Positions 45,841 through 56,690 of a stretch of 64,000 nt of DNA are shown here, piece by piece; positions within the stretch are counted from its first letter, which is position 1; the number at the start of each line of letters is the position of its first letter. Under the pieces are notes generated by a model, which was not told the DNA's origin, searched no databases, and saw only the letters and a program-made list of their open reading frames with translations. Source of the stretch: Megamerina dolium (lineage: Eukaryota > Arthropoda > Insecta > Diptera > Megamerinidae); contig OY978527.1 of the NCBI GenBank assembly GCA_963854835.1, forward strand, positions 32,819,047-32,883,046, in the 5' to 3' direction. Position numbers and translations under genes: made by a program.

Positions 45841-46125
45841 TTTCCTGTTCCTGTTGTCACTTTGGATACTGTGCTTTTGGCCATTGCGAAGCTTCTTATT
45901 GGTTAACTAAATTTATGAGCACAGCTCACTCAGAATCTGGGAGTTGTTATAGTCCCGAGAACTCATTTTCGTTTACTTTTCATATAAATATTAATTACGT
46001 TATTCATAAAACTAAAATATTTCACTTTTTCTACAATTCCAATTTTTGAGAATGCATTAAAATTTTTTATTCCCACAGAAAATTTTAAAAACAAAGAAAA
46101 TATAAAAATGAAATATATTTTGATG
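45841..46125. other. spacer, nothing recognised
   Basis: AT-rich, short, no feature seen. Confidence 0.3.
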
Positions 46126-46330
46126 AATCAAAATTCGGATTAATCGAATAATTTCAATTTTGATTAAACGAATTGATTAGTCGAATAATTTCATTAATTA
46201 AACTTTTTGAACAAACAATTAATAACCCAACTCTAAAATAGAGCGCTTCTTACTGATGTTATCGCTTCAATGTCTAAAATTTTGTGAACATATTTGTCAA
46301 AATCGAAACACTGGACATACAACATAGTTC
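46126..46330 (+). repeat. GATTAATC-rich dispersed repeat, copy 2
   Basis: GATTAATCGAATAATTTCAA, GAATTGATTAGTCGAATAAT and CTGATGTTATCGCTTCAATG recur in the order seen at 26380-26580. It continues weakly to ~46380 with similarity to the reverse complement of 49250-49330. Confidence 0.75.
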
Positions 46331-47572
46331 GTTTCGTCGATTTTTAATTTTTGGATTGGACTTTCGCTCAAATATGGCAGGGGTATATAATATATTTTGT
46401 TTATTTATGTTACGATTGGAGACGGTGCATATATCACGGAGATAAAAAACGTGCATTTTTTGCGAGTTTATCCTTGCTTTGTTTGCGCAATTGGTAAATA
46501 AGCAGTTCATTGTATAATTTTCACTTCAAAACCAAATTAATTTCAAAATTTTAAACGGATATTTATATTTTTCACCTGTGTATTTATATCATAAGACAAC
46601 CGATTGATTTGGACATTTGTTGTTGTTTTGTATGCTTCAAATTATTACTAGCAGAAATTTCGAGCTATTTTTTATGCTCTCGTTGCACATTCTTCGAGTA
46701 CGTGAACGTTTTACCAGTAAAAACTAGTAATAAATGTTAACAATTCGTAATAACTTGCAGTTTGATTCTAATATTACTAATTTGTAATGCAAATAAGGAA
46801 GACGTTACTTTGCCTGCCTATGACATCACCTTGTTAAAAATAACTTACGATCATTAAATTGTCGAATTACAATTTGTTTTTCACTTACTATGACTTTCAT
46901 TTTGTCGCTGGGATGCGCACAACTAACGTTTTTAACACGTAACGGAAAATGGGTTAAACGTGTTTAAGCCCGTTTGAATTATGATTGATTCACTGCAGTG
47001 AACGCTTTTTGTTGTTGTTGTAACAGCAATACGGAAATGTGTTTTTTTGTTCTTGTACAAAGCATTTACATATTCTAATGAGTTGTATGAACCCTGTGGT
47101 CGAGTTATTCTACGACGTAGAGCCGTCCATTCTATTTCGTATGTGCTTATTTCACCAATATCACAGTTATAAGGGTATAAAATTTGCGGAAATTCTATTG
47201 TAGATTTTGATGACGTTGATATTAATTACAAATTTTCCATCACACTAGTGAATATTGAAATACTTCTGTTTCTTAACAATGATATATGTACATGTACATA
47301 TGAAGATTTTAAAGGAGGCATGGCCGATAATTTTTTTTTAAATTGAAACAGCATGATATTATAAAAACGAATCTTTTAAAATCATATATTTATAACTATT
47401 ATGTGCTATACTTTGAAAAACAGCACATGCTTCCAATTTATGTTTAAAGAAATATTTTTAAATTATTTCCTCCATATCGTCCAATATTGTCGTATTGACT
47501 ACATTCCAGTTTCGCTTCTATCGTTATTACATATTGATAATTTCTTTGCAATACATCACATTGCATACAGAT
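46331..47572. other. spacer and 3' flank of Roc1a
   Basis: No gene recognised. TTG repeats near 47010-47025. The Roc1a 3' UTR must lie in the upper part; AATAAA on the minus strand is not distinctive in such AT-rich DNA. Confidence 0.35.
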
Positions 47573-48062
<490 letters not shown>

Positions 48063-49189
48063 TGTACCTTTTGTGCCTAAGAGCTACACATCCAATAATC
48101 AATTATATAAATTCTATATTGTAAATTGTAACAGTAAACTTACAACAAATCAAATTGCAAAACTGGAATATCAGATAAATTGCCAAAATAAAAAGACGGA
48201 ATGACTCTTCGTTGCTGCTGCGAAAGTGAATAAAGAGAAATGAGAACAACACTCAAGTACGCTATATTTGTGAAGGTATAGCAATACGAGAATGAAGGAC
48301 AAAACAACAGCAAACACATACGGAAAGAAGAAGATGAACCAAAGAAGAAAACAAGAAACACACCACTTTGACAATTGGTTCGTTTGCTGCGAAAGTTTTT
48401 ACAAATTATTCCAAATTTTACTGGAAATATGTTCGTGAAAGAGAGGAAATTGAGAGAGCTAATTATTTTCTCTCTGTGATAATTCTTTCAAATTTTTATT
48501 GGTAATATTTCTACTAGTAAGAATTCGTAAGATAGCAAAAAAACTGGCAAGTGACAGTATTGAAGAAAAAAACATCTGGTTTGATATTTCATGTAGTTTA
48601 CTACTAAATCTTACAACTTTTCCGTTCGCGTACTTTTTTACTTTTTTCTCATTTTTAGAGAGGATTTTTCTTATGCTCCTGAATTGTGTTAATAAAGATA
48701 ATTTACTAGTAAAGTAGGCGAACAAAGCTTATAAAATTAAATTGTTTACGACATTTATGATATTTTGTCAAGAGAAAGCGTTTCCAATTTCTCTATCTTA
48801 TGCTCTCATTCGAAATACGCTACTCACTAACCTAGAGCGTAACCAATTTCCAATTGTGACATTGCGCTATGCCATGTTGCGAATGAAGCGAAGTACCATG
48901 CGCATTAACAACCAGATATAGGAAGCTTTGTGAAACCTCGATAAAATTTGAGTTACACGCACAAAATCAAACGTTTTTGTTGTAATCAAAAATACAAAAA
49001 TTTATAAGAAGAAATAATAAAAACATGATTAAAATTTGCAATTTAAATGATATTGTGTTATTTCTAAGCTTACTCCACGTTATTGTTATGCATCATGGCA
49101 AATACAATGATTATTTGACGCCACGCATTTGTTTAGGTACAAAGAAAACGACAATTGCGTGGCGCTAAGAAAAGCAACGTTACGAGCAT
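48063..49189. other. upstream flank of Roc1a, no further gene seen
   Basis: Contains the Roc1a promoter side. 48170-48370 is purine-rich (GAAGAAGAAGATGAACC...), which explains the apparent antisense frames rich in Phe/Leu. No recognised protein. Confidence 0.35.
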
Positions 49190-50030
49190 TTGTTTGTGCC
49201 TGTTCACATTGGCCTGCCCGGCTCGCAACTGTGCGAGCGAGATAGGTAGAAAAGTAGGCAGTAAGAAAGTAATGGAAGTTTTGCGCCGAAAACCAAATCC
49301 AAAATTAAAAATCGGCGCAACGACCTATGTTCTATGTCCAAAGTGTTTCGATTATGACAACTATGCGCACAAATTTTTAGACGTTGAAGCGATAACATCA
49401 ATAAGAAGCGTTCTATATTAGGGATGTGCGATTAATTTTTTGTTCAAAAAGTCTGATTAATCAAATTATTCGACAAATCAATTCGCTTGATCAAAATGAT
49501 GATTTATCAAAATTGAAATTATTCGATTAATCAGAATTTTGATTAATCGCAATCATTTTCATGTTTATTTTTTCTTTATTTATGAAATATTTGAAATATT
49601 ATCAATATTTTGAAAATTTTTTTAGAATAATTTTTATTTTGAATAATCAAAATCATGATAATTCGACTAATTTCATATTTGATTAATCGAATACTTTGAT
49701 TAATCAATATTTCTGAACAAACGATTAATTGCACAGCCCCACTTTATTCCAAAATTCCAATTCCACTGTAGCATTTTAGTTGAAATAAAATCGGCGCAAT
49801 TGCACTAATGTGAACACAGCGTTCATGGATATACCGTTCATGGGAAATCTAATGTAAACAGGCACTTTGAAGTGATAACATTCATCGCTCAGCCATACCT
49901 AAACAAAAGAGTTGAGTGGAGTGTGTTCTGCCGCCTAGCGTTAAATGCCAAAGTGTCATACTTAAGTGCCTGTTTACATTAGATTTCCCATGAACGGTAT
50001 ATCCATGAACGCTGTGTTTCGATTTAACGA
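49190..50030 (-). repeat. GATTAATC-rich dispersed repeat, copy 3, with terminal foldback
   Basis: Minus-strand relative of copies 1 and 2 (GACATTGAAGCG..., GATTAATC blocks, CGCAATTGCACTAATGTG). In addition the segment 49818-49867 (CACAGCGTTCATGGATATAC...TAAACAGGCAC) recurs inverted at 49971-50022, making a stem around ~100 bp. This is the longest copy and may show the real terminus of the element; class unknown. Confidence 0.65.
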
Positions 50031-50579
50031 TGTCCGTCCGTCCGTCCGTCCGTCTGTCTGTCACCTGGCTGGTTCGCACGATAACTTGAGCAAATATTGA
50101 GCTATTGTGACGAAGTTTGGCATAAGTAACCTATGATCCAAGGGTACGGAGGGGATTGATGTTGGGCATGATCGGTTAATAATCACGCCCACACGAAGTA
50201 TTCAATGCGACTAAACTCGGAATTTTCAAAAAGGTTAACTTACTATAACTCACTTAATATACTACCTGGACCAACAATATTTGGCAAGTGAAGTTACATT
50301 GTACTGCTACATAATTTTGCTAAAAATGGGAGAGCCACGTCTACTTTTTATAGTAGCTCCCATACAAAGTGTCTGTACTTCTTTTAAATTGAAACAGCTG
50401 TAACTTCTACAATATTCTGTCTAGAATAACCATAATTTTTTTTTCAAGCTTTTTTTATTGGATCTTTCTAAAATTACTTAGAAACTAACAATAAGTAATC
50501 AAATCTTACAAACTAAATAAAATTATGTGATATTTCCAACGTTCCATCACAATTTGTTGAGTTACGAGGTATAGCAATT

Positions 50580-52399
50580 TCACAGCATATTCAGAATCCC
50601 CTTCCTAGGCAACAATTGCCTAGGAAGGGGATTCTGATGACTGTGTAATTTTTGAATGTAGCTTCTGCAGGACATTGCAACTTCCTCAGAAATTGTGGGT
50701 ACATTTAAATCTCGATGGATGTTAACGTTCCTCATATACCAAGGCGCGTTTACAATAATTCGCATACACTTGGATTGTATTCGCTGCAATTTTTCGATAT
50801 TTGAGGGAGATGCGGTGCCCTAAAACTGAATACCATAAGTCCAGATTGGCTTCAGAATTGCTTTATATAATAGCACTTTGTATTCGAGATTCAACTTTGA
50901 TCTTTTGTGTAACAGCCACCATAACTGATTAATTTTAAGCTTGATCTGAGTTTTCTTTGCCTCTATGTGATTTTTCTAGGTCAGCCTTCTGTCGAGGTGA
51001 ATACCCAAGTACTTTGTTGAGGAAGTGGGGGACATGTATCTGGCCTTAGCGTGAAGGTTACATGTACGCTCTTTGATTTATTGACTTTTATACGCCATTT
51101 TGCTAGCCAGATTTCGAGAGAATCGATATGAGTCTGCAGGAGTTTAGTAGCTTCTATGGGGTTAGAGCGAGAGCACAATATTGCCGTATCATCTGCAAAG
51201 GTCGATATAAATGTATAGTTATTGCTGGGCATATCTGTAGTGTATAAGAGATACATTAAGGGGCCCAAGACGCTTCCTAGAGGAACGTCAGCGTGAATAT
51301 CCAATGGATTTGTTGTGTAATCCTTGTGATGTACGAGGAATTGTCTTTTCGTGAGGTAGCTACTAAGCAATGAGGAGACATTTTCAGGCAGTAATAGTTT
51401 GAGTTTGTAAATAAGGCCATCGTGCCATACTTTATCGAAAGCTTGAGTGATATCAAGAAAGACAGCTGAGCAATACTTTTTTTCTTCAAAAGTGTTCCTT
51501 ATCAGAGTTACAATGCGGTGGACTTGTTCTATTGTGCCGTGCTGTTTTCTACATCCAAACTGATGTTGAGGAATCAGTTGGTTCAGATTATTAAATGGAG
51601 TTATATTCATGACAAGTAGCTTTTCGAATACTTTAGAGAGTAGAGACAGGAGGCTGATAGGTCTGTACGATGCAACTTTTGTAGGGACTTTTCCTGGTTT
51701 TGCTATCATAATAAGTTTTGAAGTTTTCCAGCATTTGGGATAGTGTTTAATACGAAGGATAGCATTGAAAATGTGCATCAGATGAATTACTGAAGCCGGA
51801 GGTAGCTCTTTTATCATTTTACCGGTAATTTTATCTGGACCAGGTGATTTTTTTGGGTTTAAATCTTTATAAATTGCTTTGAATATGTCCTTTTTTTTAA
51901 TTTTGAGCGTTATTGAGCAAGGTTGAGAAGTTAATTTTGGTAATGAGGACTGTGAAGAGGGTGGATTGGGTGTAAACACACTTTTTAGGTGGTTTGCAAA
52001 AGCCAAACCCTTCTCACAGTTGCTTCTAGCCCAATTACCGTCACTCAAACGGATGGGGGAATCAGTAAGAATTGGCCGATTCGAGTTTTTTGCTGATTTC
52101 CACAAAGAGTAGTCTGACGCTTCACCAGGTGTTAATTTCGCTATGTGCTCTTCTAACCCTTTGTTGTTTTTATTTTTTAAGGCTTGCTTTAACTTTCGAG
52201 TGCAGTGCTGTAGCTGTGTTTTCAGATTCGGTGATCTGAATTCTTGCCATTGTCTTCGGAGTCTTCTTTTCTGTCTTACTAGCAATTCAATGTCGGCTGG
52301 TGTGTATGGGCTATAGTTTGATTGCTTGCATACCTTTGTGCAGGTGGCTGAGCTGAGAGCTAATGAGAGCAGCTGGTTGAATTTTTCGAGTGCTGAGTC
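50580..52399 (-). pseudogene. Jockey-clade reverse transcriptase, truncated and frameshifted
   Basis: About 470 residues in one frame from 52399 to 50981: the linker (RRQWQEFRSPNLKTQLQHCT), then RT motifs LNPKKSPGPDKITGKMIKEL, SYRPISLLSLLSKVFEKLL, VFLDITQAFDKVWHDGL (motif A), VPLGSVLGPLMYLLY (motif B; the usual PQGS is PLGS here) and FISTFADDTAILC (FADD active site). The frame breaks near 50990 and the C-terminus (QRIQSKCMRIIVNAPWYMRN, 50580-50789) is in another frame. The ATG at 52417 is in the target DNA. Truncation removed the endonuclease, so it is not active. Confidence 0.88.
50592..50636. repeat. perfect 21-bp-arm palindrome inside the Jockey 3' region
   Basis: Arms 50592-50612 and 50616-50636 are exact reverse complements around a CAA loop. 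The other Jockey copy (about 1710-1760) has the right arm but quite different sequence in place of the left arm, so the palindrome is not part of the ancestral element. Confidence 0.9.
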
Positions 52400-53120
52400 A
52401 ATAACCATAATTGACATTTAGATTAATATGATAGCCGGAAATAATCTGGCAATCATCGTGCCACGCCCACTTCTTATTGGGGCTCCTATACAAAGTACGG
52501 AAATTAAAAAAAAATGTTAACCGCCATAACTTACAAACTATTCAGCGTAGAATAACCAGATTTAAGGTATGGATTAGTATTGTAAGAGCAACTACACTCA
52601 CAGGAAATGGAAGCGCCTTGCCCACTGTTTATCTTTTAAATTGAAATAACTGTAACTTCTGCATCCCTCTGTCTAGAATAACCATAATTGACATTTAGAT
52701 TAATAAGGTAGTCGGAAATAATCTGGCAAAAAATTAACATGCCACACCCAATACTCAACATCATACAAAGTTGCGAAAATTTAAAAAATGTAAACCGCTA
52801 TAAATAAAGAAGTATTTAGCGTAGGACAACCAAATTTAAGGTGTGGATTAATATTGCAAAATTAATTAGATTTACAAGAAAGAGGTAAGCCACGCCTACT
52901 ACTAAGCCTCGGAATTAGCTTAAAAATCTCCTTTAAAGTATCCCTCTTAAAATCCTTATTTACAAAGTACTTCGTCAAATTCAACCATATTTCTGGTGTA
53001 GATTAGTATTATATGCAAAAGTTGTTCCTCAAAAAACTGGTGAACCACGCTTACTACTTAATGTAGCTCTCATACAAAGTAGTTCAAAGAAATGGAATTG
53101 GAGCAAACTTTTTATATATA

Positions 53121-54292
53121 AAGGGTTATCCATTTTGCGGTTTCAAAAGTAAATGTAAATAAAACACATATAAAATATTTTTTATCATGATATTTCTTTT
53201 TTATTATAAAGTTTGAACGTTGACATTATGTGTGAAATACTACATCATTTAAATGACCACCACGCGAATTGTTGCAAGCATCGATTCTTTTGAGGTAATT
53301 TTCGACCACCTTTTGACACATATTGGGCGGTATCTCAGCCATAACGTGACGAATGTTGGTTTTTAGGTGCTCAAGAGTTAAAGGTTTATCTGCATAAACA
53401 CGGTCTTTCGCGTAGCCCCACAAAAAAAAGTCAAGCGGTGTCAAATCGTATGATCTTGGTGGCCACTTGGTATCGCCACGACGAGAAATTACGCGGCCAG
53501 AAAATTTCTCTTGCAATAAAGCCATATTCGCTCGAGTTGTGTGGCATGTGGCACCGTCTTGTTGAAACCACATATTCTCTAAGTCGTATTCTTCAATAGC
53601 AGGCAAAAAAAAGTCGGTTATCATATGACCATAACGCTCCGAATTGACGGTGACAGTCGTTCCATCGTCGTTTTCGAAGAAGTAAGGTCCAATCATACCT
53701 CCGGACCAAAGAGCGCACCAACCAGTGACTTTTTGTGGATGTAGTGGCCTCTCTTCAATTACTTGAGGATTCTCAGAACCCCAAATACGACAATTTTGTT
53801 TGTTAACATACCCACCGAGTGAGAAATGTGCTTCGTCGCTGAAGAAAATTTTGTTCGAAAAATGCCGTCCACCGCCTGTTGTTCAAGCACCCATTCGACG
53901 TATCTACGACGTTGTGAATGGTCAGCTGGCTTCAGTTGTTGTGTGAGCTGGATTTTATATGGATGTAGGTGTAGATCCAAATGCAAAATACGCCATAATG
54001 TGCCGTAAGACAGTCCTAATTCCTGAGAACGACGAGGAATCGACACATTCGGGTCTTCGGCAACACTTTCACTTACAGCAGCGATATTTTCGGTGGTACG
54101 AGCGAAACGATGATGCACAGGCCTTACAATATCTGTAAACGATCCAGTCTCTTCATATTTCTTCACAATTTTGCCAATTGCTTGCGTAGTTGGACGATTA
54201 TGTAAACCATAATCTCCTCTTCAAACACGATATGTGGCTGTGGCAGAATCACCATTTTTGTAGTAGGTTTTTACAATTTTAATGCGTTTAAT
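53121..54292 (-). pseudogene. mariner-type transposase, frameshifted and truncated
   Basis: Minus-strand frames give, in order, YYKNGDSATATYR, RPTTQAIGKIVKKYEETGSF, SYGTLWRILHLDLHL, SDEAHF and GGYVNKQNCRIWGSENPQ in a shifted frame, then GMIGPYFFENDDGTTV, WFQQDGATCHTTRA (second catalytic Asp) and WPPRSYDLTPLDFFLWGY, ending GGHLNDVVFHT. At least two shifts (near 53830 and 54200) break it. The downstream end (GGTTATCCATTTTGCGG at ~53125) may be a TIR; the other end is lost where MITE sequence begins at 54298. Confidence 0.85.
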
Positions 54293-54297
54293 GCGTT

Positions 54298-54772
54298 TAA
54301 TTCCGGATTACCGAGTTAATTCGAATTAACTCGGGCATTAACTGCAGCTAATCCGCATAAACTCTATGAGTTAATTCTCAAAATAAAAGAGGATTAGGGC
54401 AATTTGCGATGGCAACACTGCTGAAAATTGTCTATTGTGAATTTTTCTCCATCCATTTTACAAAATATTAGGTGTGTTCGCTAACGAAAAACTTTCAACA
54501 ATTGTTTACAGTTTTCAACATGAAAAGTGTTGGCGAACAAGTAAATCCAGCTGTCAATTATGAACGGTGAATGTCAATTTACAAGTTTCTGATAGTTTTC
54601 AGTTCACGTACTTCTTGTAGATTTTCTCATATCGAGAGTGATAGATGACAGAAATTGATAGTGATAGTAATGTAAGTGGACAGACCTAATAAAACAGCAA
54701 TCAGCCGTTTAGTTAATCCGCAATACTGCCGTCCGTCAGGTTATTATTTTATTCGGATTAAGTGCGCCGGTA
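54298..54772 (-). mobile_element. MITE copy of the 10476-11007 family, ends trimmed
   Basis: Same orientation as the 11162-11688 copy: TAATTCCGGATTACCGAGTT, GCATTAACTGCAGCTAATCC, GGCAACACTGCTGAAAATT, CAGCAATCAGCCGTTTAGTT and ACTGCCGTCCGTCAGGTTA are in order. The outermost ~20 bp of both TIRs are missing. Confidence 0.85.
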
Positions 54773-54789
54773 ATCCGGCAGCTACATTA

Positions 54790-56060
54790 TGTGCTGCTTA
54801 TTATGGTCAGCCAACCCACCAAGATATCTGCGGTAGCGAATCGTGGTCTTTCATGTTAGATTGCGCGATCCTAGTGCTTTTATAGCAGCCTGGCTATTAG
54901 AGAGGATCCCAATATTCCTCATGTAGATGTTGTTTTCTGTATGACTACGCTTTAAGCTCTGCTTGAAAAGCGCTGTAGTGGTTAGGCAAGCTAAAGGAGT
55001 GGGTAATTCCCAATGAACGCAGTCTCATCTAATTTGGAGCCATCAGTGTACGTCAGATTTAACTCATCTAGAAGTTCAAGAAATCCCTCATCCATTCTCA
55101 GGTATACGAGTGGTCAACAATTTATTGAACTAGAGCGTTAAGGTGATAAAGTCTAGTTCCGCTATATCTGTCGTTGGAGTGGTTATCAATTAATGGCCAC
55201 AATGATGTTATAGCCAAAGTGTTGCGGACGCAGATTGTATTCAGGGATGGTCCGGGGGGATATAGTGAAGCATTAACTCTAATGTGTTCGTTGATGTGGC
55301 TCTTTGTGTAATTATTACACACGACGAACGTTGTATTTTGGAAAGTCTGATTCGTTGTGATGCCTTCTGAAGAGCAATCCACCAAACTAGGATCTCGTAC
55401 GTCAGAATGAGTCTGACTACAGCTGTGTAGATCGAGTGCATGACATAACCCAGTGTCTTGCCCAGTGCTTTCTTGCAGACATATAGCGCTACTTATGCCT
55501 TGTGGACTTTGTTCATACTGTTCAGTTTCCAGTTTAGCTTCTTATCTGCTGCTAGTCCCAAAAAGTTAACTTCTTCTTGAAGCTCTACACAGGTGTTGTT
55601 GAGGATGCGAGTTGGGAGAGTTTCAGGTTTATATCTTCTAGTGAAGAGAACCACCTTCGTTTTCAACGAATTTATGTTCAAAACGCGGGTGTTGACTTAT
55701 CTGTCGACTTTATTGAGGTTTGCATAATGTCTCTCATAATGGTCCCCTCCTCCCATATCCTACCATAGATGCCCATCACACTTTTGGAGGGCCGGGAGGG
55801 CTATGTTGAGAGACAGTCTTTTCTTTGTCCGTATTTGTTAGAGCCTTAGACCTCATCCTGCAGCAACTCTTTAGAGTCACTTTCGTAGGATTTGGTTTCC
55901 ACCCTTCTCTCATCTTTTCGATGCACTTTAAGTGTGAGTCCTAATATGAAAGCTAACCCTCCACCAGAGGTGGCTAGGGGCTCAAGGGAATCTTTGTTTA
56001 AAATTATCGTCGCACAGCGAGATCCGTTTTTCCTCCTCCATTTTTGCGGTCTCCAGTTGT
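54790..56060 (-). pseudogene. decayed RNase H-type LINE pol remnant
   Basis: Minus-strand pieces: NINSLKTKVVLFTRRYKPET and EVNFLGLAADKKLNWKLN (RT thumb), HSIYTAVVRLILTYEILVWW, IQRSSCVIITQRATSTNTLE and, further down, a TYTDGSKLDE-like RNase H start near 55045. Many shifts. Layout resembles I/LOA LINEs but the sequence differs from the 43462 element. 55850-56060 may be its upstream part. Confidence 0.65.
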
Positions 56061-56139
56061 ACATGGGGAATCGTGGATTCCATATCTTGATTAGCTTAAG
56101 AATTTTGATTGGTTATTTTGGATTAGCTGGAATCCAAGC

Positions 56140-56310
56140 CTCTGAACTCGGTCTTTTAAAAGCATTTTCTTGCGAAATTTTAGTGCGGAATAATTTCCAA
56201 TTGCTTGCCGACATGTGGGCACCATTTAAAAGATCGATAGGAAAGTTGTGCATCAGCTGGCGATTGAACCCACGATTACAGATTAAAAGGCCAACACTGT
56301 GTAGCACCGC
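56140..56310 (-). mobile_element. tRNA-derived SINE head fragment, copy F
   Basis: Minus strand: AGCGGTGCTACACAGTGTTGG, ATCTGTAATCGTGGGTTCAATC (B box), and GGTGCCCACATGTCGGCAAGC, ATTGGAAATTATTCC. Degenerate 5' half only. Confidence 0.65.
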
Positions 56311-56690
56311 TACGTCGAAGATTATTCGCACTTGTTCAGTTCAAGCTACAGCGATTGAAAATTGCCTTCATTCAATTAGAAAAAATGTCTTAAAAAACAT
56401 TTAAGTAAAGTTAAAAATCTTATATTTCATTCCAAATGGACAAATTACACTGAGAATTAAAAAATTTACTTTTTCTTTGAGCAAACTGAACATTTTGCGC
56501 CTTACTACACCCAACAACCGCAGTTATTGATTTTTGACAGTCGGTATGAGATCACTCTTCCCTAAGTATTTTAAATAATAAGAATATTTATTTACAGGTT
56601 TCCCTTACAATAATTTAATAAGATAATAAGAAATAAAAATAATTCATTAAATACACGTCTAATTGCCGCGAGCAATGGAAAATACTTTAA
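56311..56690. other. 3' flank of the otopetrin gene
   Basis: AT-rich; no gene seen. AATAAA-like signals on the minus strand occur near 56585 but none is decisive. Confidence 0.35.

Larger units (their letters stand above)
50438..52399 (-). mobile_element. 5'-truncated Jockey-clade LINE with 13-bp target duplication
   Basis: AATAACCATAATT stands on both sides (50425-50437 and 52400-52412), and the insert ends in poly(A) on the minus strand. RT is read from 52399 down to ~50580 with one or more frameshifts near 50990. A second, shorter copy is at 1542-1921. Confidence 0.93.
50031..53110. repeat. diverged tandem array of ~200-290 bp units, interrupted by a Jockey LINE
   Basis: After a (CCGT)n/(CTGT)n start at 50035-50062, similar blocks recur several times: GCCACG(C/T)CTACTTTT/GCCCACTTCTTATTG, AGCTCCCATACAAAGT (50355, 52485, 52770, 53070), CTGTAACTTCTACA(A/T), TCTAGAATAACCATAATTGACATTTAGATTAAT (50422/52400 and 52675) and GTATGGATTAGTATTG. 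The unit structure resembles blocks seen in many fly repeats; class not known. The Jockey insert lies at 50438-52399. Confidence 0.65.

Noticed and set aside
48140..48374. Phe/Leu-rich minus frames upstream of Roc1a
   Set aside because: Antisense to a purine-rich tract; composition explains them.
52400..52417. Jockey RT start at the ATG at 52417
   Set aside because: The ATG is in the flanking target duplication region; the LINE begins at 52399 by 5' truncation.
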